From Acidobacteriota bacterium (lineage in GTDB: Bacteria > Acidobacteriota > Terriglobia > Acidiferrales > UBA7541), in contig PMOV01000073.1 in assembly GCA_003161195.1 (NCBI GenBank), positions 14,434-20,638 on the forward strand: a stretch of DNA of 6,205 nucleotides. The letters are read 5' to 3'. Position numbers and translations under genes: made by a program. The first letter of the stretch is position 1; the number at the start of each line of letters is the position of its first letter. Below are positions 1 through 6,038 of the stretch, one piece after another. The notes below the pieces were generated by a model, which was not told the DNA's origin, searched no databases, and saw only the letters and a program-made list of their open reading frames with translations.

Positions 1-522
1 GGGGACTATTCGGCGACCCAGATTGAGAATGCGTTGAAGACCGTCTTCGGAGTGGACAGCCAGCTAATTGCGGACGGCACCTATTTGGTGGCGGAGGCGA
101 TGGTGCCTCGGAAAAACAAACAAGGCATAGAGAACGTCGAGGGCGCAAAGCATAGTGAGAAAGAGAGCAGCAAAGAGTTGGTGATTGCCGGTTGCGGCGG
201 GTGGAGTCGGCGGAAGAAATTGTATGGCGGGGACGCCTGGACGGCGGAGCGGATTGGCATGCTGGATCCGGCGGTGGATGCGGCGAAAATCCGCGCGTTT
301 TTCATTGCGCCAGGCTGGGCGCGCATGGGCGTGGGGACGCGGATCTTGCAGGCTTGCGAGGATGCCGCGTTTGCGGAGGGTTTTCGCCGCTTTGAAATGG
401 GCGCGACGTTAACGGGGGTCAAGCTGTTCGCAGCGCGCGGCTATTTTGCGGTCGAACGAATTGAGCTGGATATTGGCGGAGGACAAGGTTTGCCGGTCGT
501 GCGGATGGAAAAGCGAGTCTAG
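1..522 (+). CDS. GNAT family N-acetyltransferase, 5' end outside window
   Basis: Probable acetyl-CoA-dependent N-acyltransferase acting in the cytosol; the substrate cannot be told from sequence. The reading frame is open from base 1 (GDYSATQIENA precedes the TTG at 34), and those residues fit the N-terminal helix of this GNAT group, so the true start lies upstream and 173 residues are visible. The acetyl-CoA binding motif A is clear: strand KIRAFFIAP, then the R-x-x-G-x-G loop (Arg codon 322-324, Gly codons 328-330 and 334-336), followed by helix TRILQACEDAA. The C-terminal segment has the usual FEMGATLTG and FAARGYFAVERIEL strand-turn-strand pattern. The oddity is a polar, Lys/Glu/Ser-rich stretch at about 100-177 between the strand YLVAE and the strand VIAGCGGWS, where I would expect only a short turn. 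The gene ends in TAG 12 bp before the convergent TPR gene. Family call is firm; substrate unknown. Confidence 0.88.
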   Translation, partial: GDYSATQIENALKTVFGVDSQLIADGTYLVAEAMVPRKNKQGIENVEGAKHSEKESSKELVIAGCGGWSRRKKLYGGDAWTAERIGMLDPAVDAAKIRAFFIAPGWARMGVGTRILQACEDAAFAEGFRRFEMGATLTGVKLFAARGYFAVERIELDIGGGQGLPVVRMEKRV

Positions 523-534
523 CGCGTGTGACGG

Positions 535-2595
535 TCAGGACCGCGGTCCTGCGTGCTCACTGTGGGGAGGAGTTTCCGGCGGGACAGGCGATGCGACGGA
601 AGCTGGAAGCGCGGGGTTTGGTAACGCCGCTTCCGGGGCTGTGCTCTTGCCGCTCGCGGTGTCAGCCGGCTGCTCGGCGATATCGGCGACTGGCTTATCT
701 GTCAGATTTTCTGCGGTTTTCTCGACCCCTTTGGGCGCGGAGATTTTTTGTTTGTCGTCGACCGAGAAGAGCAGGAACTTGTCGAACGTGTGCCGGCGGT
801 GAATGCGATGGTTTTTCCAATGGAAGAACACTTCGCCGGAGGTGGGGAGCCACAGTTCGGTGGAACCGCCGCGAAAATGCACGGGGCCGTAGTCGATGAT
901 GGTGTGGTCGGCATAAAGCTGAATTTCGGGGAGCGGGGCGATGAGGTCCGTCTCGAGGCGCACCAGTTGATAGCTGTCAACGGCGATCCAGGCACGGCCT
1001 TTCATGGCCACAGGGCGTGACTGACCCTCAGCTCCCTCACGGTACGAACGCATCGTATTGGGTTTATCGGGGCGCTGACGAAAATGGACTTGCCAGACGG
1101 GCACGCCGTCCCAGTGCGTCAATCCTTCGCAGACCACATCAAAGCTCTCGGCGTTGTGCGGATGAAAGAGCAGGGCCATGCTGGGGAGCCCTAGCGTGGC
1201 GATGCCCTCCGGGAATCCCACCGCTGCGCCCCTCGCGTCGCGATACTCCTCTACGTCGAAGTAGCCGGGACGAATTTCTCCTATGGATGCCAGGTAATTG
1301 AACTTGCGCGTTTCCGTGGAAGATGCCGTACCCCACTTGTTGATCGTTTCGTGATACAGGGACTCGGTAGCGGTGTAGCGGTCCACGTTCCCGACCAATT
1401 CCTGGACACGACTGCCAACTCCCGCGACCACCGTGGCAATGTCGCAAGCGGCGCCGGGTCCGGCCTTTTCGCCCGCCTCAGCTTTTTCGACGGGCGGCAT
1501 TTTTTCGTCAACATCGGGAGGAAGCCAGTTGTTCACGGGCGGAAGCGCGGTGGCGGCGGAGGCCACGGCGGAGTCGTTGACGGATAGAGAACTGGCAGTA
1601 GTTGCTCCGCTGGTGATGCTGGCAAGTTCCTTTTGCGCGGCGTCATCCGCGGGATGCTCGTGTAGATAGGACTGGAGAATAGCCATGGCGCGATCTTTTT
1701 CACCGTCGCGAGCCAGCAGGCTGGCCAGGAATGGCTCCATGACCTCTGCTTGCGCATGGCCGAGTTCCAGAGCGCGCTGGGCGTGCGCCAGCGCCTGGTC
1801 ATAGTCGTGGTGCTCGGACAGAGCGCCGGCCAGGACGGCGTGCGCGCGCCACGAGGACGGGTCCGCCTCTACGGCGCGGCGCGAAAGTTGCAGTGCCTCG
1901 TCGATATTATTTTCGTGCAGGGCAATTTCGCTCATTGCGAAAAGTGCGCGTAAGTGTTTGGGGTCGAGTTCGAGCGTGCGGTTCCAATAGGACTTCGCGT
2001 GTTGCGCATCGTTGGTGTCGGAAGCGTAGAGCCCTAGCAGGTAATTCACTTCCGCGGAATTGGGAGCCAGGCGTTGCAGCGCATCGAGATGGCTCTGCGC
2101 CTTGGCGGGTTGGCTATCGCGCAGAGCGGCCATGGCCTTGCCCATTTCTTTTTGCGCTTTGGACGGAAGCGTGGCGAGTTGCGTGGCGAAGGCCGCGTCC
2201 TCAGTGGACATGGGCTGCAGCTCGAAGTCCAGCTTTGTGAGATTGGTGCGGGCATCCACGTGGAGGACGGCGGGTTGATAGCCGGGCACCGTGACGTGGA
2301 CGTTGTATTCCGTCTGAGGGAGTTCATACATGAGGATGTGATCGGAGTTGGCGTCGGCTTGTTTAACGGTTTTACCGACAAGACTAACAACGCTGACGAT
2401 GCCGCGGCGAATGGGTGGGGCGCCGGCCGGAGTCTTGAGATGGATCTCGAAGTTCGTGATTTTGACGTTGATAGCAAGTCCAGTGCCGACGCCGGCGGGG
2501 CCGGGGGATTGGGCACAAAGGGGCGCTGAAATCACGGCCAAACTCGCGGCAAGAGAGACGGACACAACGAAAAAACGGCCGCGAGCAAGTGACAC
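535..2595 (-). CDS. Exported TPR-repeat protein with N-terminal regulatory-like beta domain and beta-rich C-terminal domain
   Basis: A 686-residue protein of unknown precise role, probably periplasmic or attached to the outer membrane. Residues 1-28 look like a signal peptide: basic start SLARGR, hydrophobic FVVSVSLAASLAVISA, probable cut near CAQ. There is no good lipobox despite Cys27. Residues about 44-127 form a beta-rich segment with the VPGYQP turn typical of carboxypeptidase-regulatory-like or PEGA-type domains. Residues about 147-315 hold roughly five TPR-like helix pairs (for example NYLLGLY, HAKSYWNRTLELDP, DEALQLSRRAVEADP, DQALAHAQRALELG), usually a protein-binding scaffold. A low-complexity linker (about 330-380) leads to a beta-rich domain (about 385-616) with MKGRAWIAVDSYQLVRLETD and TELWLPTSGEVFFHWKNHR, a pattern I recall from uncharacterised acidobacterial proteins and which faintly resembles LolA/RseB-type folds. 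The tail (617-686) is Pro/Ala-rich. The GTG start is chosen because it directly precedes the signal peptide and has AGGGG 7 nt upstream; the ATG at 2630 is out of frame. Divergent from the gene at 2948. Confidence 0.85.
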   Translation of the reverse strand: MSLARGRFFVVSVSLAASLAVISAPLCAQSPGPAGVGTGLAINVKITNFEIHLKTPAGAPPIRRGIVSVVSLVGKTVKQADANSDHILMYELPQTEYNVHVTVPGYQPAVLHVDARTNLTKLDFELQPMSTEDAAFATQLATLPSKAQKEMGKAMAALRDSQPAKAQSHLDALQRLAPNSAEVNYLLGLYASDTNDAQHAKSYWNRTLELDPKHLRALFAMSEIALHENNIDEALQLSRRAVEADPSSWRAHAVLAGALSEHHDYDQALAHAQRALELGHAQAEVMEPFLASLLARDGEKDRAMAILQSYLHEHPADDAAQKELASITSGATTASSLSVNDSAVASAATALPPVNNWLPPDVDEKMPPVEKAEAGEKAGPGAACDIATVVAGVGSRVQELVGNVDRYTATESLYHETINKWGTASSTETRKFNYLASIGEIRPGYFDVEEYRDARGAAVGFPEGIATLGLPSMALLFHPHNAESFDVVCEGLTHWDGVPVWQVHFRQRPDKPNTMRSYREGAEGQSRPVAMKGRAWIAVDSYQLVRLETDLIAPLPEIQLYADHTIIDYGPVHFRGGSTELWLPTSGEVFFHWKNHRIHRRHTFDKFLLFSVDDKQKISAPKGVEKTAENLTDKPVADIAEQPADTASGKSTAPEAALPNPALPASVASPVPPETPPHSEHAGPRS
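536..551. repeat. Perfect 16-bp palindrome at a convergent gene junction
   Basis: CAGGACCGCGGTCCTG is its own reverse complement. It starts 14 bp after the GNAT stop and overlaps the last codons and the TGA stop of the minus-strand gene. In RNA it could fold as a GC-rich hairpin in transcripts from either side, which suits a shared transcription end. No T-tract follows on either strand, so it is not a standard intrinsic terminator. Confidence 0.45.
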
Positions 2596-2607
2596 GTGGT
2601 ATCCCCT
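2593..2607 (-). promoter_or_regulatory. Ribosome binding site and GTG start of the TPR gene
   Basis: Read on the minus strand this is AGGGGATACCACGTG: a purine-rich Shine-Dalgarno-like AGGGG, a 7-nt spacer, then the GTG start codon. It decides the start, since the only nearby ATG (2630) is out of frame. It matches the leader of the divergent gene at 2936-2950 in 13 of 15 positions. Confidence 0.6.
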
Positions 2608-2628
2608 GTGACGGAATCGCTGGGAAGC

Positions 2629-2634
2629 ATAATA
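2629..2634 (-). promoter_or_regulatory. Candidate -10 box for the TPR gene
   Basis: The minus strand reads TATTAT here, matching the TATAAT consensus in 5 of 6 positions in an otherwise GC-rich region. Transcription would start near 2622, giving a leader of about 26 nt that contains the AGGGG ribosome binding site. No good -35 hexamer is visible 16-18 bp upstream, so an activator or another sigma factor might be needed, or the box is chance. Confidence 0.35.
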
Positions 2635-2765
2635 CTCCGTTAAGGCGGCCCAGGTGCCGGATTTCGCGCGCTGCGTGCCGGACGCGGACGACGAACAGCA
2701 AGCCTGCCTCGGAACGCAGAAAGCACTGTGAGCGCACGGCGGTGCGCTACTCCCGCGGTCCAGGA

Positions 2766-2786
2766 ACTAACCTTGCGAAGGTTGGT
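2766..2786. repeat. Inverted repeat in the divergent promoter region
   Basis: Core AACCTT-gcg-AAGGTT is a perfect 6-bp inverted repeat with a 3-nt centre. It extends outward so that 8 of 9 positions per arm are complementary; the one mismatch would be a G-U wobble in RNA. It lies roughly midway between the two divergent starts, where an operator for a dimeric regulator would fit. No T-tract follows on the plus strand, so a terminator is unlikely. A six-base perfect arm alone is expected by chance about once in a window of this size. Confidence 0.3.
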
Positions 2787-2935
2787 AAGGATGAGGTGGA
2801 GAGACTAGAAAGCTTGGCAGACGGACAGAGCGGAACGGTGGCGGACAACCTGTTCACTGAGGGGTGACATCTAGCAGTGAGTCTGCGCTACGGAAGATAA
2901 AGCAGCGGTACTATTGGTGGGTGCGCGTTTTCGCC

Positions 2936-2950
2936 GGGGGATGCCACGTG
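2936..2950 (+). promoter_or_regulatory. Ribosome binding site and GTG start of the exported protein gene
   Basis: GGGGGATGCCACGTG: a G-rich Shine-Dalgarno-like run, 7-nt spacer and GTG start. It supports 2948 as the start over the in-frame GTG at 2864, because the signal peptide follows directly and because the divergent gene has nearly the same leader in the same position relative to its own GTG. Confidence 0.55.
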
Positions 2951-3958
2951 AATTACTTGGGCCAGGTTTTTCGGGTGAGCGTTGGGTTGGCAATGGTTTT
3001 GGGTGCCGGCTGGCAGGCGCGCGGTGCGGCAGCGCGGTCGAGCGCGCCGGGGGGTGGGAGCGTCGTGACGGATGCGGATGAGCCGCGCGTGACGCTGAGT
3101 TGGCTGGTCGAAGATGACTTGGCGCCCAGCGACGTGCAAGCGTTGTTGCTGGGAGAAATGACGGCGGGAGAAGAAACACTGGACGTGGCGCAGCAAACGA
3201 ACGCGACGAATACCCCGGGCGCCGCAAATTCCACCAGCGCCACGATGCAGTCGCCGACCCCAGCCCCCGCCGGTACATCCGCAAGCGCGCCGCCGGTGAC
3301 GGGTGACGGAAGCGCCGCGAAGACGGACGCGAAGACGGAAGAAGAGCCGCCGAAGCGCATGTTTGGCATGATTCCGGATTTTGAAAACACCAACAATACA
3401 CCGGTGAATCAGAAACCGCTGAGCGTGCGGGAGAAGTACGTGCTTGCGTGGCACCAGTCGACGGACTTCAGCGCGCATGTTGGCGCGGCCTTTGCCGCGG
3501 GCCTGCAACAGTGGGGAAATGGGCAGCCACGTTATGGTGAAGGCTGGGGCGCGTACGGGAAACGATTTGCGGCCGCGGAAGGCGACCAGATGAGCAGCAG
3601 CTGGTTGATCTATGGAGTTTTTCCCTCGCTGCTGCATGACGATCCGCGATATTTCCGGCTCGGGAAGGGTTCGCCGCCGGTGCGCGTGTGGTATGCAATT
3701 ACGCGCACATTTGTGACACGCAGAGATAACGGGACGCAGCGCTTCAACTATTCAACGGTGTCCGGACAGTTGGTGTCTTGCGCGATTTCGACGGCGTACT
3801 ATCCGGAGATTGACCGCGCGACAAGCCGAGTGTTCTCGAATTGGGGGCTGGATCTGGTGGGCTTCAGTGCGTATAACGTGCTGTCGGAATATTATCCGGA
3901 TTTAATCAAGGCGCTCTTTCATCACGGGAAGAATGGCGGGGCGGGGTCGGGGAGTTAG
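2948..3958 (+). CDS. Exported protein of unknown function with conserved C-terminal domain
   Basis: A 336-residue protein I cannot assign a function. With the GTG at 2948 it begins MNYLGQVFRVSVGLAMVLGAGW, a plausible signal peptide with a likely cut after GAAA near residue 29. The longer in-frame GTG at 2864 would put about 28 residues, including KIKQRYYWW, before this and is less likely. Residues about 30-83 hold a short acidic segment (VTLSWLVEDDLAPSDVQALL). Residues about 84-135 are Thr/Ala/Pro/Ser-rich and probably disordered. From residue 136 the sequence becomes regular: KRMFGMIPDF, then LSVREKYVLAWHQSTDF, a Gly/Ala/aromatic-rich part with GEGWGAYGKRFAAAEGDQ, the motif LHDDPRYFRLG, FVTRRDNGTQRFNYS and a final SEYYPDLIKALFHH. 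I recall similar domains in uncharacterised acidobacterial proteins, often starting with an FGxIPxF-type motif. No catalytic triad or metal site is evident. Probably periplasmic or outer-membrane associated. Divergent from the TPR gene, which also encodes an exported protein. Confidence 0.8.
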   Translation: MNYLGQVFRVSVGLAMVLGAGWQARGAAARSSAPGGGSVVTDADEPRVTLSWLVEDDLAPSDVQALLLGEMTAGEETLDVAQQTNATNTPGAANSTSATMQSPTPAPAGTSASAPPVTGDGSAAKTDAKTEEEPPKRMFGMIPDFENTNNTPVNQKPLSVREKYVLAWHQSTDFSAHVGAAFAAGLQQWGNGQPRYGEGWGAYGKRFAAAEGDQMSSSWLIYGVFPSLLHDDPRYFRLGKGSPPVRVWYAITRTFVTRRDNGTQRFNYSTVSGQLVSCAISTAYYPEIDRATSRVFSNWGLDLVGFSAYNVLSEYYPDLIKALFHHGKNGGAGSGS

Positions 3959-4080
3959 CGCGGCGAGTTTCCTCAGGCGGTCAGCGGCACCAACAAAAAC
4001 AACATCTTTCAAGCCAGACATAACCAGCGGCACGCATTTCCCGGGCGTGCGAGGGCCATGGGGGGTGGGGGTGTCAGGCC

Positions 4081-4193
4081 TAAGTTATTCATTATAATAA
4101 TCCTTACTTAGAATTCTGCGGATTAGTTTTGTAAGTGTTCATTCTAATGGGTTTGCGGGACATTTTTTTGTAAGTGTTCATTTTGTTGGGGTT
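4081..4193 (+). repeat. AT-rich cluster of three degenerate TAAGT-TTCATT units
   Basis: Two copies share an exact 17-mer, TTTTGTAAGTGTTCATT, at 4127-4143 and 4166-4182 (39 bp apart). Both continue with a similar tail (CTAATGGGTTTG and TTGTTGGGGTTA). A third, more diverged copy begins at 4081 (TAAGTTATTCATTATAATAA), 51 bp before the second. The common pattern is TAAGT, then TTCATT, T, a G/T-rich turn and TT. A 17-bp exact match at this distance is very unlikely by chance. No transposase, terminal inverted repeat or target-site duplication is visible. It resembles a dispersed intergenic repeat more than a gene. Confidence 0.65.
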
Positions 4194-4245
4194 AAGCTCA
4201 CTGTGTAGTGGGGCAAATTTGGGGCTCTTGTTGGGGTTGGCCGAG

Positions 4246-4268
4246 CTGCAAGTCGGCAGACTTTGCAG
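4246..4268. repeat. Hairpin-forming inverted repeat
   Basis: CTGCAAGTC and GACTTTGCAG can pair as nine base pairs with one bulged T around a GGCA loop. It lies between two convergent genes, where a transcription end is expected, but neither strand shows a T-tract after it. It may be a weak bidirectional end or chance. Confidence 0.3.
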
Positions 4269-4368
4269 AGGCGGCGCGGGGCGGAGGAATGGAGCGATGC
4301 TGATGCAATACCCCCAATACGGAGATTAGCGCTCCCGAGGGAAAGCAAAGCCGCCGGCAATGGGGAGA

Positions 4369-6030
4369 TTATTTGCGGGATTTGGAGGCAGGGACGGGAG
4401 TGGCATTTTTTTGGGCGGTGTGGGCTTCGAATTCCTCATAGGTGCCTTTGAAGTCTTCGATGTGGTGGGGAGTGAGGTGCCAGATGCGGGTGGCGACTTC
4501 TTCGATTACGTCCTCGTCGTGAGTGACGAGGAGGACGGTGCCTTCGAATTTTTGGAGCGAGATGTTTAGGGCATTGATGGATTCGAGGTCGAGGTTGTTG
4601 GTGGGCTCGTCGAAGACCAGGAAATTCGGTTTTTGCAGCATGAGTTTACAGAAGAGCAGGCGGGCGGTTTCGCCGCCGGAGAGGGCTTTGGTGGGCTTGA
4701 GCGCGTCGTCGCCGCTGAAGAGCATCTGGCCAAGCAAGCCGCGCAATTCCTCCTGGGAAGATTGCGGATCGAATTGCCAGAGCCACTCGATGGCGGTGAC
4801 GCCCTTGCTTTTGTCGATGACGTCGGCGAAGTCCTGGGGAAAATAGCCGACGGTGACTTCGTGGCCCCAGACGACGTTGCCGGCGTTGATGGGGAAGGCG
4901 CGGTCGGCGTCGGAAACGAATTGGCCTGCGTTGTGAATGATGGATTTGAGGAGCGTGGATTTGCCGGCGCCGTTGCGGCCGATCAAGGCGATGCGTTCGC
5001 CGCGGGTGACGCTGGCGGAGAAATGCTGAATAACTTTTAGCTCGTCATAGGATTTCGAAAGGCGCTTGACCTCGAGCGGCAAGCGGCCGGACTGCTTATT
5101 GATCTGGAAACGGATGTAGGGGCGTTGAATGTTGGAGCGCGCCAGTTCACTGGTTTGCAAACGCTCGACCTCTTTTTTTCGCGAAGTGGCCTGGGCGCTA
5201 CGCGTGCCTGCGGAGAAGCGCGCGATGAAGTCCTGCAGCTGAGCGATTTTCTTTTCGCGGACGGCGTTGTCGGCCTCGATGCGGGAGCGAATTTGCGTCT
5301 TGGCCAGGACCATGTCGTCGTAGCCGCCGTTGTACATGATGACGGTTTGGTAGTCGATGTCGGCGGTGTGGGTGGAGATGCTGTTGAGAAAATGGCGGTC
5401 GTGGGAGATGACGATGAGCACGCCGGTGTACTCGAGGATGTATTCGCGGAGCCAGTGAACGGAATCGAGGTCGAGGTTGTTGGTGGGTTCGTCGAGAAGC
5501 AGAGCCGGGGGATTGCCAAAAAGCGCCTGCGCCAGGAGCACACGGACTTTCTGGCCGCCCTGGAGCTCGCGCATTTTGCGTTCGTGCAGGCTGACCTCGA
5601 TGCCGAGGCCATCCAGGAGGACAGCGGCGTCGGCTTCGGCGGTGTAGCCGCCTTCTTCGCCGACGATGCCTTCGAGTTCACCGAGGCGCATGCCATCGGC
5701 GTCGGTCAGTTCGTCGTGCGGCTTGGCGTAGAGGGCATCGCGCTCTTCGAGGGCTTTCCAAAGAGGGGCGTTGCCCATGATGACGGTATCGATGACGCGA
5801 AAATCGTCGAAGGCAAACTGATCCTGGCGGAGAACGCCGAGTTTCTTGGGGCGGGTGATGTTGCCCTTGGTGGGTTCGAGCTCGCCGGTGAGGATTTTCA
5901 TCAGCGTGGATTTGCCGGCGCCGTTGGGGCCGGTGATGGCGTAGCGGCGGCCCTCCATGAAGGTGGTGGTGACGTCCTCGAAGAGGATGCGTCCGCCGAA
6001 GCGCATGGTGATGTTATTGACGGCCAGCAT
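4369..6030 (-). CDS. ybiT: ABC-F family ATPase, YbiT type
   Basis: A 553-residue cytosolic protein with two ABC ATPase domains and no membrane segment. ABC-F proteins bind the ribosomal E site and modulate or rescue stalled translation. Domain 1: Walker A GPNGAGKST (34-42), Q-loop near LRQDQFAF (67-74), signature LQGGQ (156-160), Walker B LLLDEP (177-182), switch His210. Domain 2: Walker A GRNGAGKST (351-359), Q-loop Gln399, signature LSGGE (450-454), Walker B LVFDEP (471-476), His504. Both catalytic glutamates (181, 475) are present, so both sites look active. The charged linker at about 240-300 is the P-site-tRNA interaction motif of the family. The start MLAVNNITMRFG, LRQDQFAF, DTVIMG, the RFSAGTRSAQATSR region and FNKQ-type strand IRFQINKQ match E. 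coli YbiT closely as I recall it (about 530 residues); the C-terminus adds a short basic tail and no coiled-coil arm. It stands alone, convergent with the gene at 2948. The ATG is supported by this N-terminal match. Confidence 0.93.
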   Translation of the reverse strand: MLAVNNITMRFGGRILFEDVTTTFMEGRRYAITGPNGAGKSTLMKILTGELEPTKGNITRPKKLGVLRQDQFAFDDFRVIDTVIMGNAPLWKALEERDALYAKPHDELTDADGMRLGELEGIVGEEGGYTAEADAAVLLDGLGIEVSLHERKMRELQGGQKVRVLLAQALFGNPPALLLDEPTNNLDLDSVHWLREYILEYTGVLIVISHDRHFLNSISTHTADIDYQTVIMYNGGYDDMVLAKTQIRSRIEADNAVREKKIAQLQDFIARFSAGTRSAQATSRKKEVERLQTSELARSNIQRPYIRFQINKQSGRLPLEVKRLSKSYDELKVIQHFSASVTRGERIALIGRNGAGKSTLLKSIIHNAGQFVSDADRAFPINAGNVVWGHEVTVGYFPQDFADVIDKSKGVTAIEWLWQFDPQSSQEELRGLLGQMLFSGDDALKPTKALSGGETARLLFCKLMLQKPNFLVFDEPTNNLDLESINALNISLQKFEGTVLLVTHDEDVIEEVATRIWHLTPHHIEDFKGTYEEFEAHTAQKNATPVPASKSRK

Positions 6031-6038
6031 AGCCCTTG

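Larger units (their letters stand above)
2596..2947. other. Divergent intergenic control region between two exported-protein genes
   Basis: About 350 bp with no convincing gene. It must hold the promoters of both flanking genes. Visible elements are the leader of the TPR gene, a TATTAT box (minus strand, 2629-2634), an 8-bp direct repeat GTGCCGGA at 2654-2661 and 2675-2682, and an inverted repeat at 2766-2786. For the plus-strand gene I see no strong promoter; TACTAT at 2909-2914 is a 4-of-6 match to a -10 box with no supporting -35. The open frames crossing this region lack a recognisable protein pattern. Confidence 0.6.
3959..4368. other. 410-bp non-coding region between convergent genes
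   Basis: No convincing gene. The first part (to about 4080) is GC-rich and ends in a run of Gs (4060-4071). An abrupt AT-rich stretch follows (about 4081-4187) with a three-copy degenerate repeat, then a section with four GGGG tracts (4188-4236) and a hairpin at 4246-4268. Both flanking genes point into this region, so it should hold their transcription ends, yet I find no hairpin followed by a T-tract for either. The sharp change in base composition suggests an inserted or dispersed intergenic element. Confidence 0.6.

Noticed and set aside
748..2529. Several plus-strand open frames opposite the TPR gene (for example 748-1020, 2074-2529)
   Set aside because: Compositional shadows of a gene with clear signal peptide and TPR repeats; none shows a recognisable motif or a convincing ribosome binding site.
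2589..2867. A 92-codon plus-strand open frame in the divergent intergenic region
   Set aside because: It covers the start codon, leader and likely promoter of the TPR gene, is Arg/Thr-rich without pattern, and matches nothing I know.
2864..2947. Upstream GTG at 2864 as the start of the exported protein
   Set aside because: It would add about 28 residues before the signal peptide; the GTG at 2948 has a G-rich ribosome binding site and the leader shared with the divergent gene.
4127..4182. The 17-bp direct repeat as a CRISPR array
   Set aside because: Only two exact copies, repeat too short and AT-rich, a 22-bp spacer, unequal spacing to the third unit, and no cas gene.
4246..4268. The hairpin as an intrinsic terminator for either convergent gene
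   Set aside because: No T-tract follows on either strand, and the stem contains a bulge; kept only as an inverted repeat.
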